From Lineus longissimus (lineage: Eukaryota > Nemertea > Pilidiophora > Heteronemertea > Lineidae): a stretch of 64,000 bases of DNA. How positions within the stretch are numbered: the stretch's first letter is position 1; every line of letters begins with the position of its first letter. A program made the translations under genes and the position numbers. Shown piece by piece: positions 21,596-34,200 of the stretch. Below the pieces are notes generated by a model. That model was not told the origin of the DNA, did no database searches, and was given only the letters and a program-made list of their open reading frames with translations. Where the stretch lies: contig NC_088311.1 of NCBI RefSeq assembly GCF_910592395.1, forward strand, positions 20,400,501 through 20,464,500, in the 5' to 3' direction.

Positions 21596-24500
21596 TCAAC
21601 ATATAGGTATATCACAGTACTTGTCCCCGTACTCCGTATAGCACCATGGCCCTCTCGGGTGTTGGTAGTATGTGTCTGGATGTCTACAGTAGTTCGACGC
21701 CTCGGTCACCGTGCCGTCGGGAAAGTCTGAATGCCGCCAGAACAGGGAATCTTTCCAGGGGAGACACAACAGGCCGGTCGAGGACCTGTTCTCACGGCCG
21801 CTGTACGATAACCCATTCGTTGTGCTCTTACATTCGACAGTAGGTGGCGTTACTAGAAGGGCAACAAAGAAGAAGATTGACACTAACCTGTACAAACAAA
21901 GTGCGCGGTAACTCTTATTTGTATTTCGTGTGCTGGTCCCAGCTGTTACTGTGAGGTCGAAGGAATACTAGAAAGAATTCGACATGGTTGACTTAAGGTT
22001 TGCAAGATTCATTATTCAATTCAGCTGACCATTAAAAGAGATATGACACTTACCGTCCTGATCGAAGCATGTGTCCAATTTCAAGCCCCTGAACCACGGC
22101 GCCTGTGCGGACTCGCCACCATCAAACTCGAAGCGGAGATATTTCAGCCTAACACCTCTACAAGAGTGCGGACACTTCCCTGCCTCAAGGCGAAAGATGG
22201 TCTTTGGCCAGAATCGAGAGTGAGAAGGTGAACCTTCTCGCAATCTGCCGTTGTGGATGACAATCTAGAACAAAACACAACAATAATCTCGCTCTTATTC
22301 TCTTACCACTGCTCAATCGATCAGAGGTTTTCAAAATCAAAATCGTGCGGTCATTCCACATTGCTGATTGCTCAAAGGTGAACGAAATGGCGACGCACTC
22401 ACTCGACAACATTCTCGTATTCCGTTCAACAAATCTGAGCAAATCCCAGCCATCTGTGTGCCATACGCAGTTGTCATAGTTGGGAGTCTGGGCTCTTGCG
22501 TACGCATGTGAGCAAGGGCAGGAAGTTCGTAAATTGCGAAATCGTGTGCACATACTAAATAAACGGGACGTGTTTGCGTCGCCTTTTTAAACACCAAGCC
22601 GATAATCAATTAGCTTTGAAATGGACCCTTCGTTTGGCATCATGATATATATTTTATTGGACGTCACGGATACCTGACCTACCTTCTGCTTTATCGTATT
22701 CCATCTCCTCCCATCCATGCTGCCCAGCAACCTGACTTTCCGAACAAACCACGACTGGATGGTAACGCTCTTGACGGTAAAACTCCGCGAAGACCGCAGG
22801 GAGAGTTCTACAAAAGGTTCCTCAGCTTCCTCCAAGATTGCTCGGAACGAAACCGGGTCAGCTCTGACATAGAGCGTTTCATTCATTTCGTACAGTATGT
22901 TTTCGATATTGTTTAGCATTGCCAAGTTTGAGTACAAGTCTACGTGCTGCGCATAAGCCAAGTCCAAGGTTCGGCTTGGGCCGAATTCACACACTGATTG
23001 CAGATCTGTAAAAGATGGTATGTGTCATAACTTTCTAGGTTGGTTGATGAGAAAACAAATTAAAGCAAATCGGCCAATAACGGTATTTGTTGTCGGCGGT
23101 GTAAAGGTAAAAAAGTCAACTCGCAGTATGAAATAGAATAATTGATGTATCGGGATTTTTGGCTGTTGGATTATGATTGTTGTCGCTGTGACGCTGCACC
23201 GACTAACCAGGTTGTTCAGAAGTGACGCCTCTTCTTTTTATCTTGACAACAAAATCAACGGAAGCATGTTCTTCGACGGGTGAAGGAACACCTAACCTTC
23301 AAAAGGTCTACAGGCCATTATATCAACTCCAGCCAACTTGGGAACAACTTGTAGTCCGACTCCAACCAAGATGAGTCGAATGTAGGTGGCCTTTATCCCG
23401 CTGCACTTGAACAGGCAAGCAGAGGATGTGAACCGCCAGGACGAGCGGTCTAGTGTGGTTTTCTTCTCTACCGGTATGTCCTGGAATTAGACAGACATTT
23501 TTGACCCATTTTGAGAGAGCAGTATAGCAGTGGTCGGTTGTGTTGCGAGAGGTGTCTGCAGTTCCTGCATGTTCCGTCACCTTTAAGGTCTAATTGTCTG
23601 GAGGTAAAGACAATTGTCTGGAATCAAGCGTTAAAAGCTCAGTTTTAAAAACTTTTGCCAGGCATTGAGATGATGCGATTGTGATTCCACAAAGTCAAGT
23701 CTTTATCCATAGAAGTAGGGGAGATCTGACTTGGTGGTCACCGCACGGTGCCAGCGCTAGATGATTGAATTATCTCTTGTTCTTAACTGCAGGATTGTCC
23801 TCGAATTCTCAGTCCACCGCCTACAGACAATGGTAACTAGAAGAAGCAGAACTGGAAACCATGCTGTGTGCATCACTTCAAGACCTTGCCCGGACTACAT
23901 GCACCAGTCTTGTGATTGACACGGACTGAGTTTAAGCCCCCCCCCCCCCCCAAAGAAACCCCGTTCTCGTTTTCGAAAAGACGTCTTCCTGACTTACCAG
24001 TGTATGCGACGGCGTCCACTGCCGGCCGTCCTTGCTGTGATGTAGCGTCAATTTTGTCATATTCGCCGTAAAGATGGTGAATGCAGAGATCACCATCTCT
24101 TGCTCAAATGCAAAGATTAGATCAAAGGAAGGATCAGGCAGCCCCGACCACTCGACTTCATCCGCCATCAGGACCGTAGCTGCCCAGGAGAATATTTCCA
24201 TCTCGTTGATTGGGCCCCCGGTTTCCGAGCGGAGAGTCACCGACGAGGCCACCTGGACACCATCGGTACTGCCCCAAAAGAATGAGGAGGTTTCACCCAT
24301 CTCGCAGGTGGTTTCGGTTGTGGAAATCTTCGGCAGAGTACCTGGATGAAAGTAAATCCCTTTCGTGAAGTTTGCTGGAGGTCGCACATTCTGTTCGGTA
24401 CACACCCAAGAATATGGGGAAACACTTGTAGTGTGACAGTGAGAGCAGTTGGCATACATGAGGTCATGCGACGTAGGCGTAGACAACATCCCCCTCAAAC

Positions 24501-27117
24501 AAATCGTTGTGTGTGATCATGATATTTTCAAAGGCTCCATCTGGCACCTGAAATTCTTGTTCGGATATTCTGTCACTCAAAGAAAATGCGACAAATGCTG
24601 ACAAGGTGGAATATAGTTCACAATCTTTTTTGCTTCCCCCAACGACGGCAACTAAAAGTTTGAAGATACGAATTCAATTTTCTTTAACACTTACAAGGTG
24701 ACAAGTGGCATGGTTCTTTTTCTACTTTCCCATTGAGCATATTCAGGCAAAACGGGCCGAACGTCGCGAAGGAGGGGTTCCGACATCGGTTGGCTGCTCC
24801 GTAGAGACCGTCTGGGAATCGTAACCTTAGGGCTGTATAGAAGTCTGACGAAGACCACAGAAGGCATGGCCTCCCAGACACTCCTTTATTTAGGTCACCA
24901 ACATAGTCCTTTCCGTCTGGCGTCTGGAGGCATTCAAGTTTCGGTATAGCTGGAAATGAATGATGACACAGGAAATATTTAGGCTTCACTGAATAAAACA
25001 AGAAAACAAAAATCGTGCTATTTCCAGGACAAGACATCACATTCTTCCCTCTTAATTAAAACCCCGTTTTTTCATGAAGGCCGATGTAGAAGTTGAAAAA
25101 ATGTCCGGTCCCTATTGTATTTTGACGGATTTTAATCCGTCAAAATACAATTAAAATATGATTCTGCAGAGACCTTAACCATCTCATAGCTGTGAGAGTA
25201 AAGCGCATCAGAATATTTTGTTCCACGGACATTCTATCCTCGGACATTCAAACTTCGACACCGAATTGGTGTAAAGAGATGTAGATAGGCCTATTCAAAA
25301 AAATATGCATGGCCACTTCATAGCAATAAATATACTGTAGACCGGGACTATAGGTCTACCGATATATGTAGGTTGCACTGCGTGATAAACGGAGTTGTAT
25401 TCACATCATCACTTTTTCATTCAATGCCTGATTTCTCTTTTTTAAAAATATGTACAAGAACGTAAAGGTGTTTACTAACCATCATAAGCAGCTTTGCTCT
25501 GACACAGGTCAAACACCAACCCCTCTATCTCTGCCACGTGCCACACGTCCACTGGCTGAAGCAGGATCCGAATCAGCCAACCTTCCAGACCATAACAGTT
25601 CTTCTTGCAATGTCTAGAAGCAAATTTGAAGTCGACCTCGGTCACTCGGTCGTCTTTGGGAATCGGCTGCAAAGAAAAATTGTCTGAAATGTACTGGCAA
25701 AAGTGCAAAAGAAGCTTCGTAATTTATTGAATACCAAACAATAATGCCTGCCTTTGTACCCTTTGGTATACAAAATAGCCTCCTTTATATATACTGAGGT
25801 CTGGTTTTAAGAAAATGGATTCTTCCTTGGCACGGACAGATTTTAACTGACACATCCTGCTATTAAACGGATAGCAGGCCGTCTCTTAAAACGGTGAGAT
25901 TTTCTCAACATTTTCATCTTCAAAAACATTGTTTGACTGTTTGGCATTTGATAAGTTTATCTGTAAAGTTATACATGTATTTGAATTGGATCTACCTTTT
26001 TGGCAATACTTTTCCACGTTCTTCCAAAATGGCCGACCTTTAAAACCTGCAGCTCTACCTTTTGTACCCATTGTGCGTTAAACCGTATTCGCCTGACAAT
26101 GACGTCATGAAGCGCACTGTCGTCTTCAAGCACGATGTAAATATCGTGTCCACGTGAGACTGCGGTTGTCCAATCATTTCTGTTGAATGATGTGACCTTT
26201 CCTGATCCCGCCAGCATGTCGTCTGGTTGCAGACGATCGTCGAGCCTCACTGATGGCTGGATCTTGATCGAGCTGTAGGCGCCTTGAAGGAATGCATCTC
26301 CTCTCCGCCATTCTCCTGAGCGACACTCGCAAATACTCTCTATCACTGTAAACAATTGGTTTAATAAACTGTGCGTATACGTGTGAAGTATATTGTGTAG
26401 AACTTATAAAAAAAACTGTCACCCAATGTACGTTAGTATGCCATTCCCCGAATCATCAAAATGCTATCATAGTTGCAATCTGTTATGACGCGTAGCATGA
26501 AGAATTCATAAAGACTGTATTTATTCTTGGTAGCATTGATATCAACAAACAACCACAGTTCCAATTATGACGCCAATTGTTGATCTTGAAGATGGACTTT
26601 TCAAACGGCTACTGGAAGTCCGATTATGAATCGTAGAATTATTAAAACTTGTATAATGGCCATCTAGTGATGGCAATCATGGCGCCCAGATATGAGTTCT
26701 AAAGACCATCTAGTTGCAATCATGGCGCCCAACTTTTAGCTTATCTGAAGACCATTGAGTTGTAGTAGTCATGGAGCACATATTTGCGCTAGTCTTAAGA
26801 CCATGGCGCCCAGCTTTGCGCTCGTCTATAGACCACTGGAACAAGACCAATTCTGAATTATCTTCTACATGTACTTTTAAAATAAAAATAATAACAACAG
26901 CTTGCTTTGAGTATTCCTTCGGCTCGTAACCACTTCAAATGAATGTCATTGAGCAGTAAATATTCTTGTAACTGATTACATTATGGAATGAAAACAGGTA
27001 AAACGAAATTATCTAACTTCTCTATTTCGCCCTACCTTGCGTCCTCACCAACGTCCCGTCGCTTCGACCACATGCATACGCAACGAAGACACAGAATATC
27101 CTATAAGACCTGATCAT
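21596..27117 (-). CDS. Secreted kringle / F5/8C-domain protein, complete
   Basis: Nine exons on the minus strand, in transcript order: 27117-27036, 26345-25996, 25666-25480, 24949-24695, 24341-23998, 23480-23297, 23005-22683, 22264-22054, 21852-21596. Every junction is in phase and the total is 2193 nt, 730 residues plus TGA. Order: signal peptide, F5/8C-like 1 (exons 2-3), kringle 1 (exon 4), F5/8C-like 2 (exons 5-6), F5/8C-like 3 (exons 7-8), kringle 2 (exon 9). Each galactose-binding-like domain is split at the same phase-0 intron, showing duplication of an exon pair. Both kringles keep six cysteines; motifs include NRCRNP, NYCRHPD and GPWCYTEYG. No protease domain follows, so the role is binding, not proteolysis. 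Partner and function are unknown, and I recognise no vertebrate ortholog with this exact order. Confidence 0.9.
23297..23480 (-). CDS. Exon 6 of the kringle/F5/8C gene (second half of F5/8C 2)
   Basis: Found by phase logic: exon 5 ends in phase 0 and exon 7 begins in phase 1. This 184-nt segment lies between a ggaattccag acceptor and a gttagg donor and is open in exactly that frame. It encodes SSWRFTSSACLFKCSG, ATYIRLILVGVG and AGVDIMAC, the typical last strands of an F5/8C domain, parallel to exon 3 (GWLIRILLQP...GLVFDLC). Confidence 0.85.
25114..25151. repeat. Short perfect palindrome in kringle gene intron
   Basis: attgtattttgacggat and its reverse complement atccgtcaaaatacaat around a short T/A-rich centre. 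Confidence 0.8.
27036..27117 (-). CDS. First exon with signal peptide of the kringle/F5/8C gene
   Basis: Too short to show as a long ORF. ATG at 27117 opens MIRSYRIFCVFVAYACGR, a positively charged start and hydrophobic core ending in small residues, as in a secretory signal. It ends CAA-G before a gtaggg donor, phase 1, which matches the phase-1 acceptor at 26345. Confidence 0.8.
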
Positions 27118-27629
27118 TTTGGCCCATCCAAATCAAGATCAAGAACATTTTGGCGTCGTACATTTAAACAATCGATTGTGAGTTATCGAACTCTTTGAGG
27201 AACTTGACCTGTACTTGATGACGATCTAATTGATTGGATTGATAGCTGCCCCGTGTCATAAATCCTGGTGAGGACAAGGCTTAACCTAGATATTGCTTTT
27301 TAAGTCGCTGATTGAAAACAAAAACTATAAACAATAAGAAGATGTTCATCTTGATTTGTTATAACAGTCATATTGTAAACAAAATATTATCATAAACAAA
27401 ATATTGACCATGATTCGTCATAGCGGCAATATGGTAATCTAAAGTTGTAATTCCATTGTCTTGCCATCCCCAGTGTTTCAACTTGTTATTCAGAGAAATC
27501 ATGTCACTCACAGAAGGTCAGTGATATTTTCTGGCGCCCATCTTGTGTTACATCTCCTCCTTCTCCATATATATTCTCTTCTGCTTACTCAACTGATTCT
27601 TTTCTGTCTTGTTAAAACTTAAGCAACAT
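27118..27629. other. Upstream region of the kringle/F5/8C gene
   Basis: AT-rich 5' flank; promoter presumably here. No clear TATA box position can be defended and no ORF or repeat was recognised. Confidence 0.4.
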
Positions 27630-28420
27630 AACAGGACAAAAGTTCAAGCGTGGTGCGCTGCTGGAGTGCAATGAATTGTCACACCACTCCTTCGGAAGTG
27701 CGACGGCTGTATATACAAAAGGGACACTCTCCATCTAGGATAGCAATGATTGGTTTCACCATTCCCATGGAAGCTGGTCAGCTCACAATAAAAGGTACAG
27801 TCTCTGTGAAGGACAGCAGTGATTATTCACACCATTTCTCTGGAAGCAGGTTATTTCTCTTTAAAACGGGACAATCTCGATCAAAGGCGTGTCTCTCTTT
27901 AAAAGGATCAATGATTCTATATCGAAGACAGAAATGACCATGTGACAATACAGCGGCTCAAAGTGTGCCGTGGCCACAGAAATATATCGTGAAATTATGA
28001 ATCGTAATCTTATAGATACCAATTTAAGGTAGGTAAAACCAAAGTCTTTCAAATAATTTATTGGAAAGACTCTAGTAAAACATTGTAGGCGTTGCCACTA
28101 TGGAAGATCCGCACTTCTCTTCGAGCAAGAGCGCCATAGAGACCAATTACACTAAAAGTCACAACCAAAAAAATGAAGACAAGAAGACAAGCCGAATCAG
28201 TCACATCACACCCTCCACTCCTCTTGTTAGTGGTATCCCTCTTTACAAGGGGACAGTCTCTGTAAGGAACACCAATGACCAATTGCATCATTTCTCCGTG
28301 AACTGGGCGGCTTTCTAAGGGGGACGATCTCTGTCAGGGAAGCCAATGACCAGTCAAGCCATTTCTCTGGAAACAATCTGAATGGAGACAATCTCTACCA
28401 AGGACATCAATGATTGATAA
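27630..28420. repeat. Degenerate tandem repeat, unit about 75-80 bp
   Basis: At least six diverged copies of a unit aaaggggacagtctctgt-aaggac-caatgac...caccatttctctggaa-ctgg. Copies start near 27715, 27790, 27865, 28240, 28315 and 28380. The stretch 27950-28235 between them is less clearly repetitive and contains a short inverted pair (aaagtctttcaaata / ttggaaagact). Confidence 0.65.
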
Positions 28421-30840
28421 GAGGAGCATCACCAACCGAATCCTGAGACATCATACATATGAGGAAAGTCTCCGCCAAGATGGGAATCCATCCTTGAGAC
28501 ACCCGTATCAAATAGGTGGCCAATTCCACCCAAGGAAAAACACTCTGTCCATCATTATTGAGAGCACAACCAACCCAAAACTGAGACGCTGTACCGATGA
28601 AGACAGTCTCCTCCTAGCTGGGAATCCTTCCTAAGGACACCCGTATCAAAACGGAGGTCAATCCCACCCAAGAAAAAAGAGACTCCTGTCCATCATTATT
28701 GAGAGCACCACCAACCAAACTTCTGAGACGGCAATTCTTGGATGGAGGAGACGGGCCGCATCTATGAGTGGCGTTTCAGGATTGAGTAGGTGTGGTCTCT
28801 AATGAAGGAGAGGAGTCGTCCTTTTCGATGGGAGATATTGTGCCGGGAGTCTTCAGGAAGGATTCCCGTCTTCGGGGAGGCAGACCTCATTTCAGCGTTG
28901 TCTCATGATGGGTTGGTGATGTTCTCATAATGGATGATATGAATCCTCGTACTAGTAATCCTTGGGAGAGATTTTAGCGAGGAGTCCCAACTTGAAGGAA
29001 ACCTGTCTCTATATAAGTTTTGTCTCAGAATTGGGTTAGTGTTGCTCGCAATAATTGAGGACATAAGTCCTTGTATTCCTTGGGAGCGATTGTCCTAATA
29101 GTAGACATTTGCGTCTTCAGCGAGGACTCCCACTCATCTTGAACAAACCCTGTGTTTGAGTGATGTCTCATGATTGGGAAAGTGATGCTCTCAATTAAGC
29201 ACTGAGGGAGGGCATGGGTCCTTGTATTCCTTGGGAGAGATTGTCTTGATATTGGAAACGGGAGTCTCCTTGAAGGATTCCCAACTTGGGGAATGTCCCC
29301 ATTGAGTGTTGTCTCAGGATTGGGATGGCGGTGCTCTGAATAATGGAGGACAGGACGTGTCGTCGTATTACTTGTGCGACATTGTCCTGATAGAAACGGG
29401 TGTCTCTAGGGAAGATTCGCAAATGGAGACAGCCTTCATGCAAGTATTGTCTCAGAATTGGGTTGGTGATGCTCTCAGAAATGGAGGACGCGGCAGATAA
29501 GTCGATCGCTATTCTCAACCTCCCTAATAACGGGGTACAGTGCCCGAGTCCCGTGTGCATTGTGATTGTCCTCATCTTTGAGCGAGTGACTTGAGGGAGG
29601 ATTCTAAACCTGGAAGAGACTGCTTTCCTGCGATTCCTAGGATTTGGATGTTTGTGCTCTCAATAATAGATCGAGGACACGGCAGGAGTAGTAGGCACAG
29701 GTGTCTTCAGGAAGGGATTCTTAACTTGGACGAGATTGTCTTCAGGTGACTGTACGTGTTTTCGCTGGGCTTGGTTGGTGGTTCTCTCATTAATGAAGGA
29801 CAATGCAAGAGTCCTCCACGCCTTGGAAAAGTTTTCCTCATATTTGGCATAGGTGTCTTCAGAAAGGATTCTTAATTTGGAGGAGACTGTCTACATGTGT
29901 GCTTTGTGTCAGGTTGGGCTGGTGGTGCTCTAGAGGACTTCTCAGAGTCCCGTATATCTTCGGAGAGATTCTCCTCAAATTGGACACGGATGGGGGGTCT
30001 TCAAAAAGGATACCCCTTTTCGAGATGGGTTTTTATGTCCTCTCGACGGGTTGTTGGTGGTGCTCTCTATTAGTGGACAGGAGAACAGGAGCCGTCGTAT
30101 TCGGTTATTGTCCTCATACTTTAGACGGTGTCTCCATGAAGGATTCTCACCTTGGAGGAGACTGTTTTTATGTGACAGTTGTCTCATTATTGGTTTGGGG
30201 GTGGTCTTAGTAATGGAGAACATGGTTGAATTCCTGCATTCCATGGGAGAGATTGTCCGCATAGTGGACACCGATGGATTCTCCACTCAGACTTGTTGTC
30301 TCATTGGTTTGGTGGCTCTCTCAATAATGAATGGCATGAGTCCTGGTATTCCTTGGGAGTGACTGTGCTTATGTTATAGACGGGTCTTTAGGAAGGCTTC
30401 CTAACTTGGAGATGACTGTCTCCATGCAACATTAGGATTGGTTGGTGGCGCTCTCAATGGAGGACACGAGTCTTTATGTTCCTTGGGAGCAAGTTTCATT
30501 ATGATGGATACGGGTGACTTCGGGGAGGATTCCAAACTTGGAGAAGACTGTCTTCGTGTACAAAATGTCCCAAGATTAGTTTGGTGGTGCTCTCAATAAC
30601 CAGAAGACACGAGTCCTGGTATTCCTTGGGAGAGTGTCCTCATATTGAAGACGGGTGTTCACCAGGAGGACGCCCAACTTGGAGGAGACATGTCTTCTGT
30701 GCATGTTGTCTCAGGACTGGGTTGGTGGCACAATTGGAGGACATTCGTTTTTGTACTCCTTGTGCGTATTACATGTATGCAAGTGTTGCCTCAGGATAAG
30801 GTTGGTGGCGCTCTCAATAACAGAGGTAAGAAGTCCTTAT
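28420..30840. repeat. 138-bp degenerate minisatellite with orientation switch
   Basis: From about 28780 to 30830 roughly 15 diverged direct copies occur. The unit contains ttgtctcaggattgggttgg, tggtgctctcaataatggag, tattccttgggagagattgt, ggacacgggtgtcttcagga and cttggaggagactgtcttca. Copy starts are spaced about 119-145 bp. From about 28420 to 28745 the same unit is present in reverse complement (for example attattgagagcac-accaaccc, aagacagtctcctcc). The array therefore inverts near 28745-28780. The ORFs overlapping it are in different frames per copy and are not conserved. Confidence 0.85.
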
Positions 30841-31058
30841 ATTCTTTTGGGAGAAAGGTAAAATGTGCTGGCAAAGACTAGAATAGGAAAAGATATGAAA
30901 TATAGAGTCCAATTTTATTTTCCGATTATATCTCAGAAGGTCCTAGTTATGTACCTTCAGTATAGCTGACAAGCCGCAGACCTTTTGTTCAATGTAATGC
31001 TTTTTTTACGTGTTGCAGCAAAAAACTTCAGTGAATACAAAAGCACTTTTTAATCGGC
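30840..31058. other. 3' flank of WDR18
   Basis: AT-rich. An AATAAA signal on the minus strand lies at 30919-30914, about 140 nt beyond the WDR18 stop. Nothing else was recognised. Confidence 0.5.
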
Positions 31059-31228
31059 CTACAAAATGTCCCATAATGAATTGTCTTGGGCATAGCTCAA
31101 GTCTGAGCTAAAGAATTCACGGCATATTGATATATTTGCTAGTTGGTCTTTTGTTGTTTTTTTCACATCCCGTAGCAGTTCCTCCACCTTGCCTTTCATG
31201 GAATTCTCATGTTTTCTTCGGACGGAAT
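31059..31228 (-). CDS. WDR18: Putative last exon of WDR18 (C-terminal coiled coil)
   Basis: Open frame ending in TAG at 31059, encoding [20 protein letters not shown] and a short tail, as expected of the WDR18 C-terminal helix. The obvious acceptor (ttttttaccttcttcag, exon start 31228) gives phase 1, whereas the previous exon ends in phase 0. A weaker AG before AATTCCATG (about 31205) would restore the frame. An unseen microexon or an indel is also possible. Confidence 0.6.
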
Positions 31229-34200
31229 CTGAAGAAGGTAAAAAACGTGAAGATCATATGGCAAGTTGTTTTAACCTCACATTGAATGAAACACCCGTTA
31301 AAGGGGGACCACAGACAGGAGCAGGGGGCCAAATTGATGTATGTTTGTGTTTTTTTTGTGTGCATTGGCTGTTTTAACTCGATGATGTACTGCACTCTGA
31401 GGAACACAGTCTATACAATGAACAAATGACTGAATAAGTTGAACAGGTAGCCTTACCTCATTCCAGCGTCGTTTGTGGTGGGAGAGAATATTTGCTACTT
31501 TGTGCACCTCACCCTGGAAAATGAGTTAAACACTGGTTAAATAAAGGTGTGAAGTAATGATAACCATTACCAGGAGGAAATAACTTTGGAGTGAGGTTCT
31601 TTGGATATAACTTTGGAGTGAGGTTCTCTGGATATAACTTTGGAGTGAGGTTCTCTGGATATAACTTTGGAGTGAGGTTCCCTGGATATAACTTTGGAGT
31701 GAGGTTCTCTGGATATAACTTTGGAGTGAGGTTCTCTGGATATAACTTTGGAGTGAGGTTCCCTGGATATAACTTTGGAGTGAGGTTCTCTGGATATAAC
31801 TTTGGAGTGAGGTTCTCTGGATATAACTTTGGAGTGAGGTTCTCTGGATATAACTTTGGAGTGAGGTTCCCTGGATATAACTTTGGAGTGAGGTTCTCTG
31901 GATATAACTTTGGAGTGAGGTTCTCTGGATATAACTTTAGAGTGAGGTTCTCTGGATATAACTTTGGAGTGAGGTTCTCTGGATATAACTTTGGAGTGAG
32001 GTTCTCTGGATATAGGTAGCAAGGTCGTCTTCAGTATATCACTAAGTATTTTCCCAAAAGTATTCGATACGAATTTGAATTGTGGCTGCTACATGTTGCA
32101 AAATATGCATGTAGGAGGGATGGAGTCGATTACTCTTGTGCCCAATATGGCATTTTGCCACTTCAGTGGAACCTCTCTATTGAGGACAATCTCTCTTAGA
32201 AGGACACTGCATTTGGTCCCAAAGTGGTCATTTCAGTTGTATTTTACCTGTGTGATCAGGACAGCTCTCAGTTACGGACAGCATTAGTCAGTCCCAAGGG
32301 TGTCCTCAATAGAGAGGTTCAACTGTACTATTTTTGAGGCCAACCTCAACTAACCTGTTCATCACTCTCCATCTTGGCTTGCCTCACCACCACAATGCCC
32401 CGACTGTCTTCCACAACCTCATCAACATTATACATATGTCGTTTGAAAGGTTGTATCGGAAAGCTAGGATGAACTTGTGACTGTAGACCACGTGGGGTAG
32501 GGAGGATGACTGCATTTGTAATAGCACCTAAAATGATTTTGTATTTATTACTGAATAGTATTACAATCATAGTGCGTTAAAATGACAGCATTCAGAAAAT
32601 GTGGTAGTGCACATCACTGTTTTTTACTCAAGGCGAATTGACAACTTGAAAGTGGATTTAAACTTTAAGTCAAGAAGCAAAATATCTCCATAGTGGCCAA
32701 ATTTGTTACTTTAACACAACAACAGAAAACTTAATTGTCTACCTTTATGTAAAAGAGTACGGAGACACTGGCGACTTGGTGCATCCCATATCTTAACAGT
32801 GCAGTCGTTGGAACCTGAGACAAGCACAATCCCATCTAGAGACAACGACAGACAAGTCACCTGCTTTGTATGGCCGAGGAAAACGAGAGCATCATCGTCA
32901 GCTGCATTGGGGATGGATGCTTCTGGTCGGTAACCCTGTGAGACAACAAGATAAAAAGAATTTCACAACACCTGTATGGGAAAGTTGCATGAATTTGCAC
33001 CAGGAGAGCCCCAACCCCCACCCCCCGCCAGCCCCCTTCGTGCCGGCGTCATGTGGACATACTCACCCTTTCAAACAGGTTGACTTGATGTATCACACCT
33101 TTTGAAGTGGCAGCAAATAATCGAGATTCACATGAGTCCATGCAGACAGCAGTAAGGCCCTCGTCGAATAGAAACGAACACAGAAGTTTGCCGGTAGCAA
33201 GGTCCCACAACTGAAATTCACAATGGTACAGATTTAAGGAATTAAACCCAAGACAGAGGGTCTTTGTTAAGATATCAAACCCCTTGAGGGTGGAGCTAAA
33301 ATGTAGTAGGAATCCTGAGCTATAGGCAAAGAAGAGGGTAGGGTAATGGGTGGTTGGTGTTTTCAATTATCCAATGTTTAGGATTCTGGTCTCATAGAGT
33401 TACCAACTGAAAGCAAAACAACAAACTGGTTGCAATACAATTCCTTCTCAGCTGATGCCGTTTTAATGGGCAACTAACCTTGCAAGTCTGATCACTTGAA
33501 GCTGTGACCAGTCGAGCCCTTGGTCCACCATAGCCACAGTGGATGTCTGTCACTGGGAGAGAGTGATTGGGGAAGGTAAACTTGGGTTCTGTTTGGTGAG
33601 GGTCTGCCTCTTGACTGATAACCCTGAAAGGTGAAATATATTGCAGAATGATTTCTCCAAATTCATGGCGATTTGAATTTTTGATACTGCAAATCCAAAA
33701 TATTTGTTCTAGTGCAGTTCAAAAACATCGTCTGGATAGCTGAGTCTTAAGCCCATGCCTGGAAATGGAAACAATCCTAGCATTTTGAATGTCATCACCA
33801 AGATCATTCCAAAGCTTTGCCGCTTGGATAGAGAGCTCCAACCAGTGTACATTTCCAGTCGATACCTGGAGATCCGCAGGAAACATTTGTCCTCGGACCT
33901 CATGATCACCTGGGGTCGGGAGGAGCTCAAAATGGGTGGAACCTGAGAACCAATTTTCAAAATCTACAATCAAGGATGTTTCGCCTCTTTGTAAACGGAG
34001 ACGTTTCGACTTAAGGATGTTTTGACTGGACACCAGTGGCCATACCTATGCAGCTCCCATAGCATAACCATATTGTCGTCTCCTGCTGTTATGAAGTGAC
34101 TACCATCATCTGTAAAGCTTATCTGTGTGACTGTCTGGTAATGTCTGGAGAGCACCACTAATAAATGACCTGTAGAAACCTGCAAGTAATATAATATTGA

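Noticed and set aside
21853-21895. Apparent signal peptide (MYRLVSIFFFVALL) in front of kringle 2
   Set aside because: It is the polypyrimidine tract and acceptor of the last intron translated by chance. The true exon starts at 21852 in phase 1, and the real signal peptide is at 27117.
29195-30861. Several ORFs of 64-135 codons on both strands
   Set aside because: They fall in the degenerate 138-bp array. Frames differ from unit to unit and are not conserved.
31567-32022. Long ORFs of 142 and 151 codons on opposite strands
   Set aside because: Both are read-through of a 27-bp tandem repeat inside a WDR18 intron. The repetitive peptides have no protein signature.
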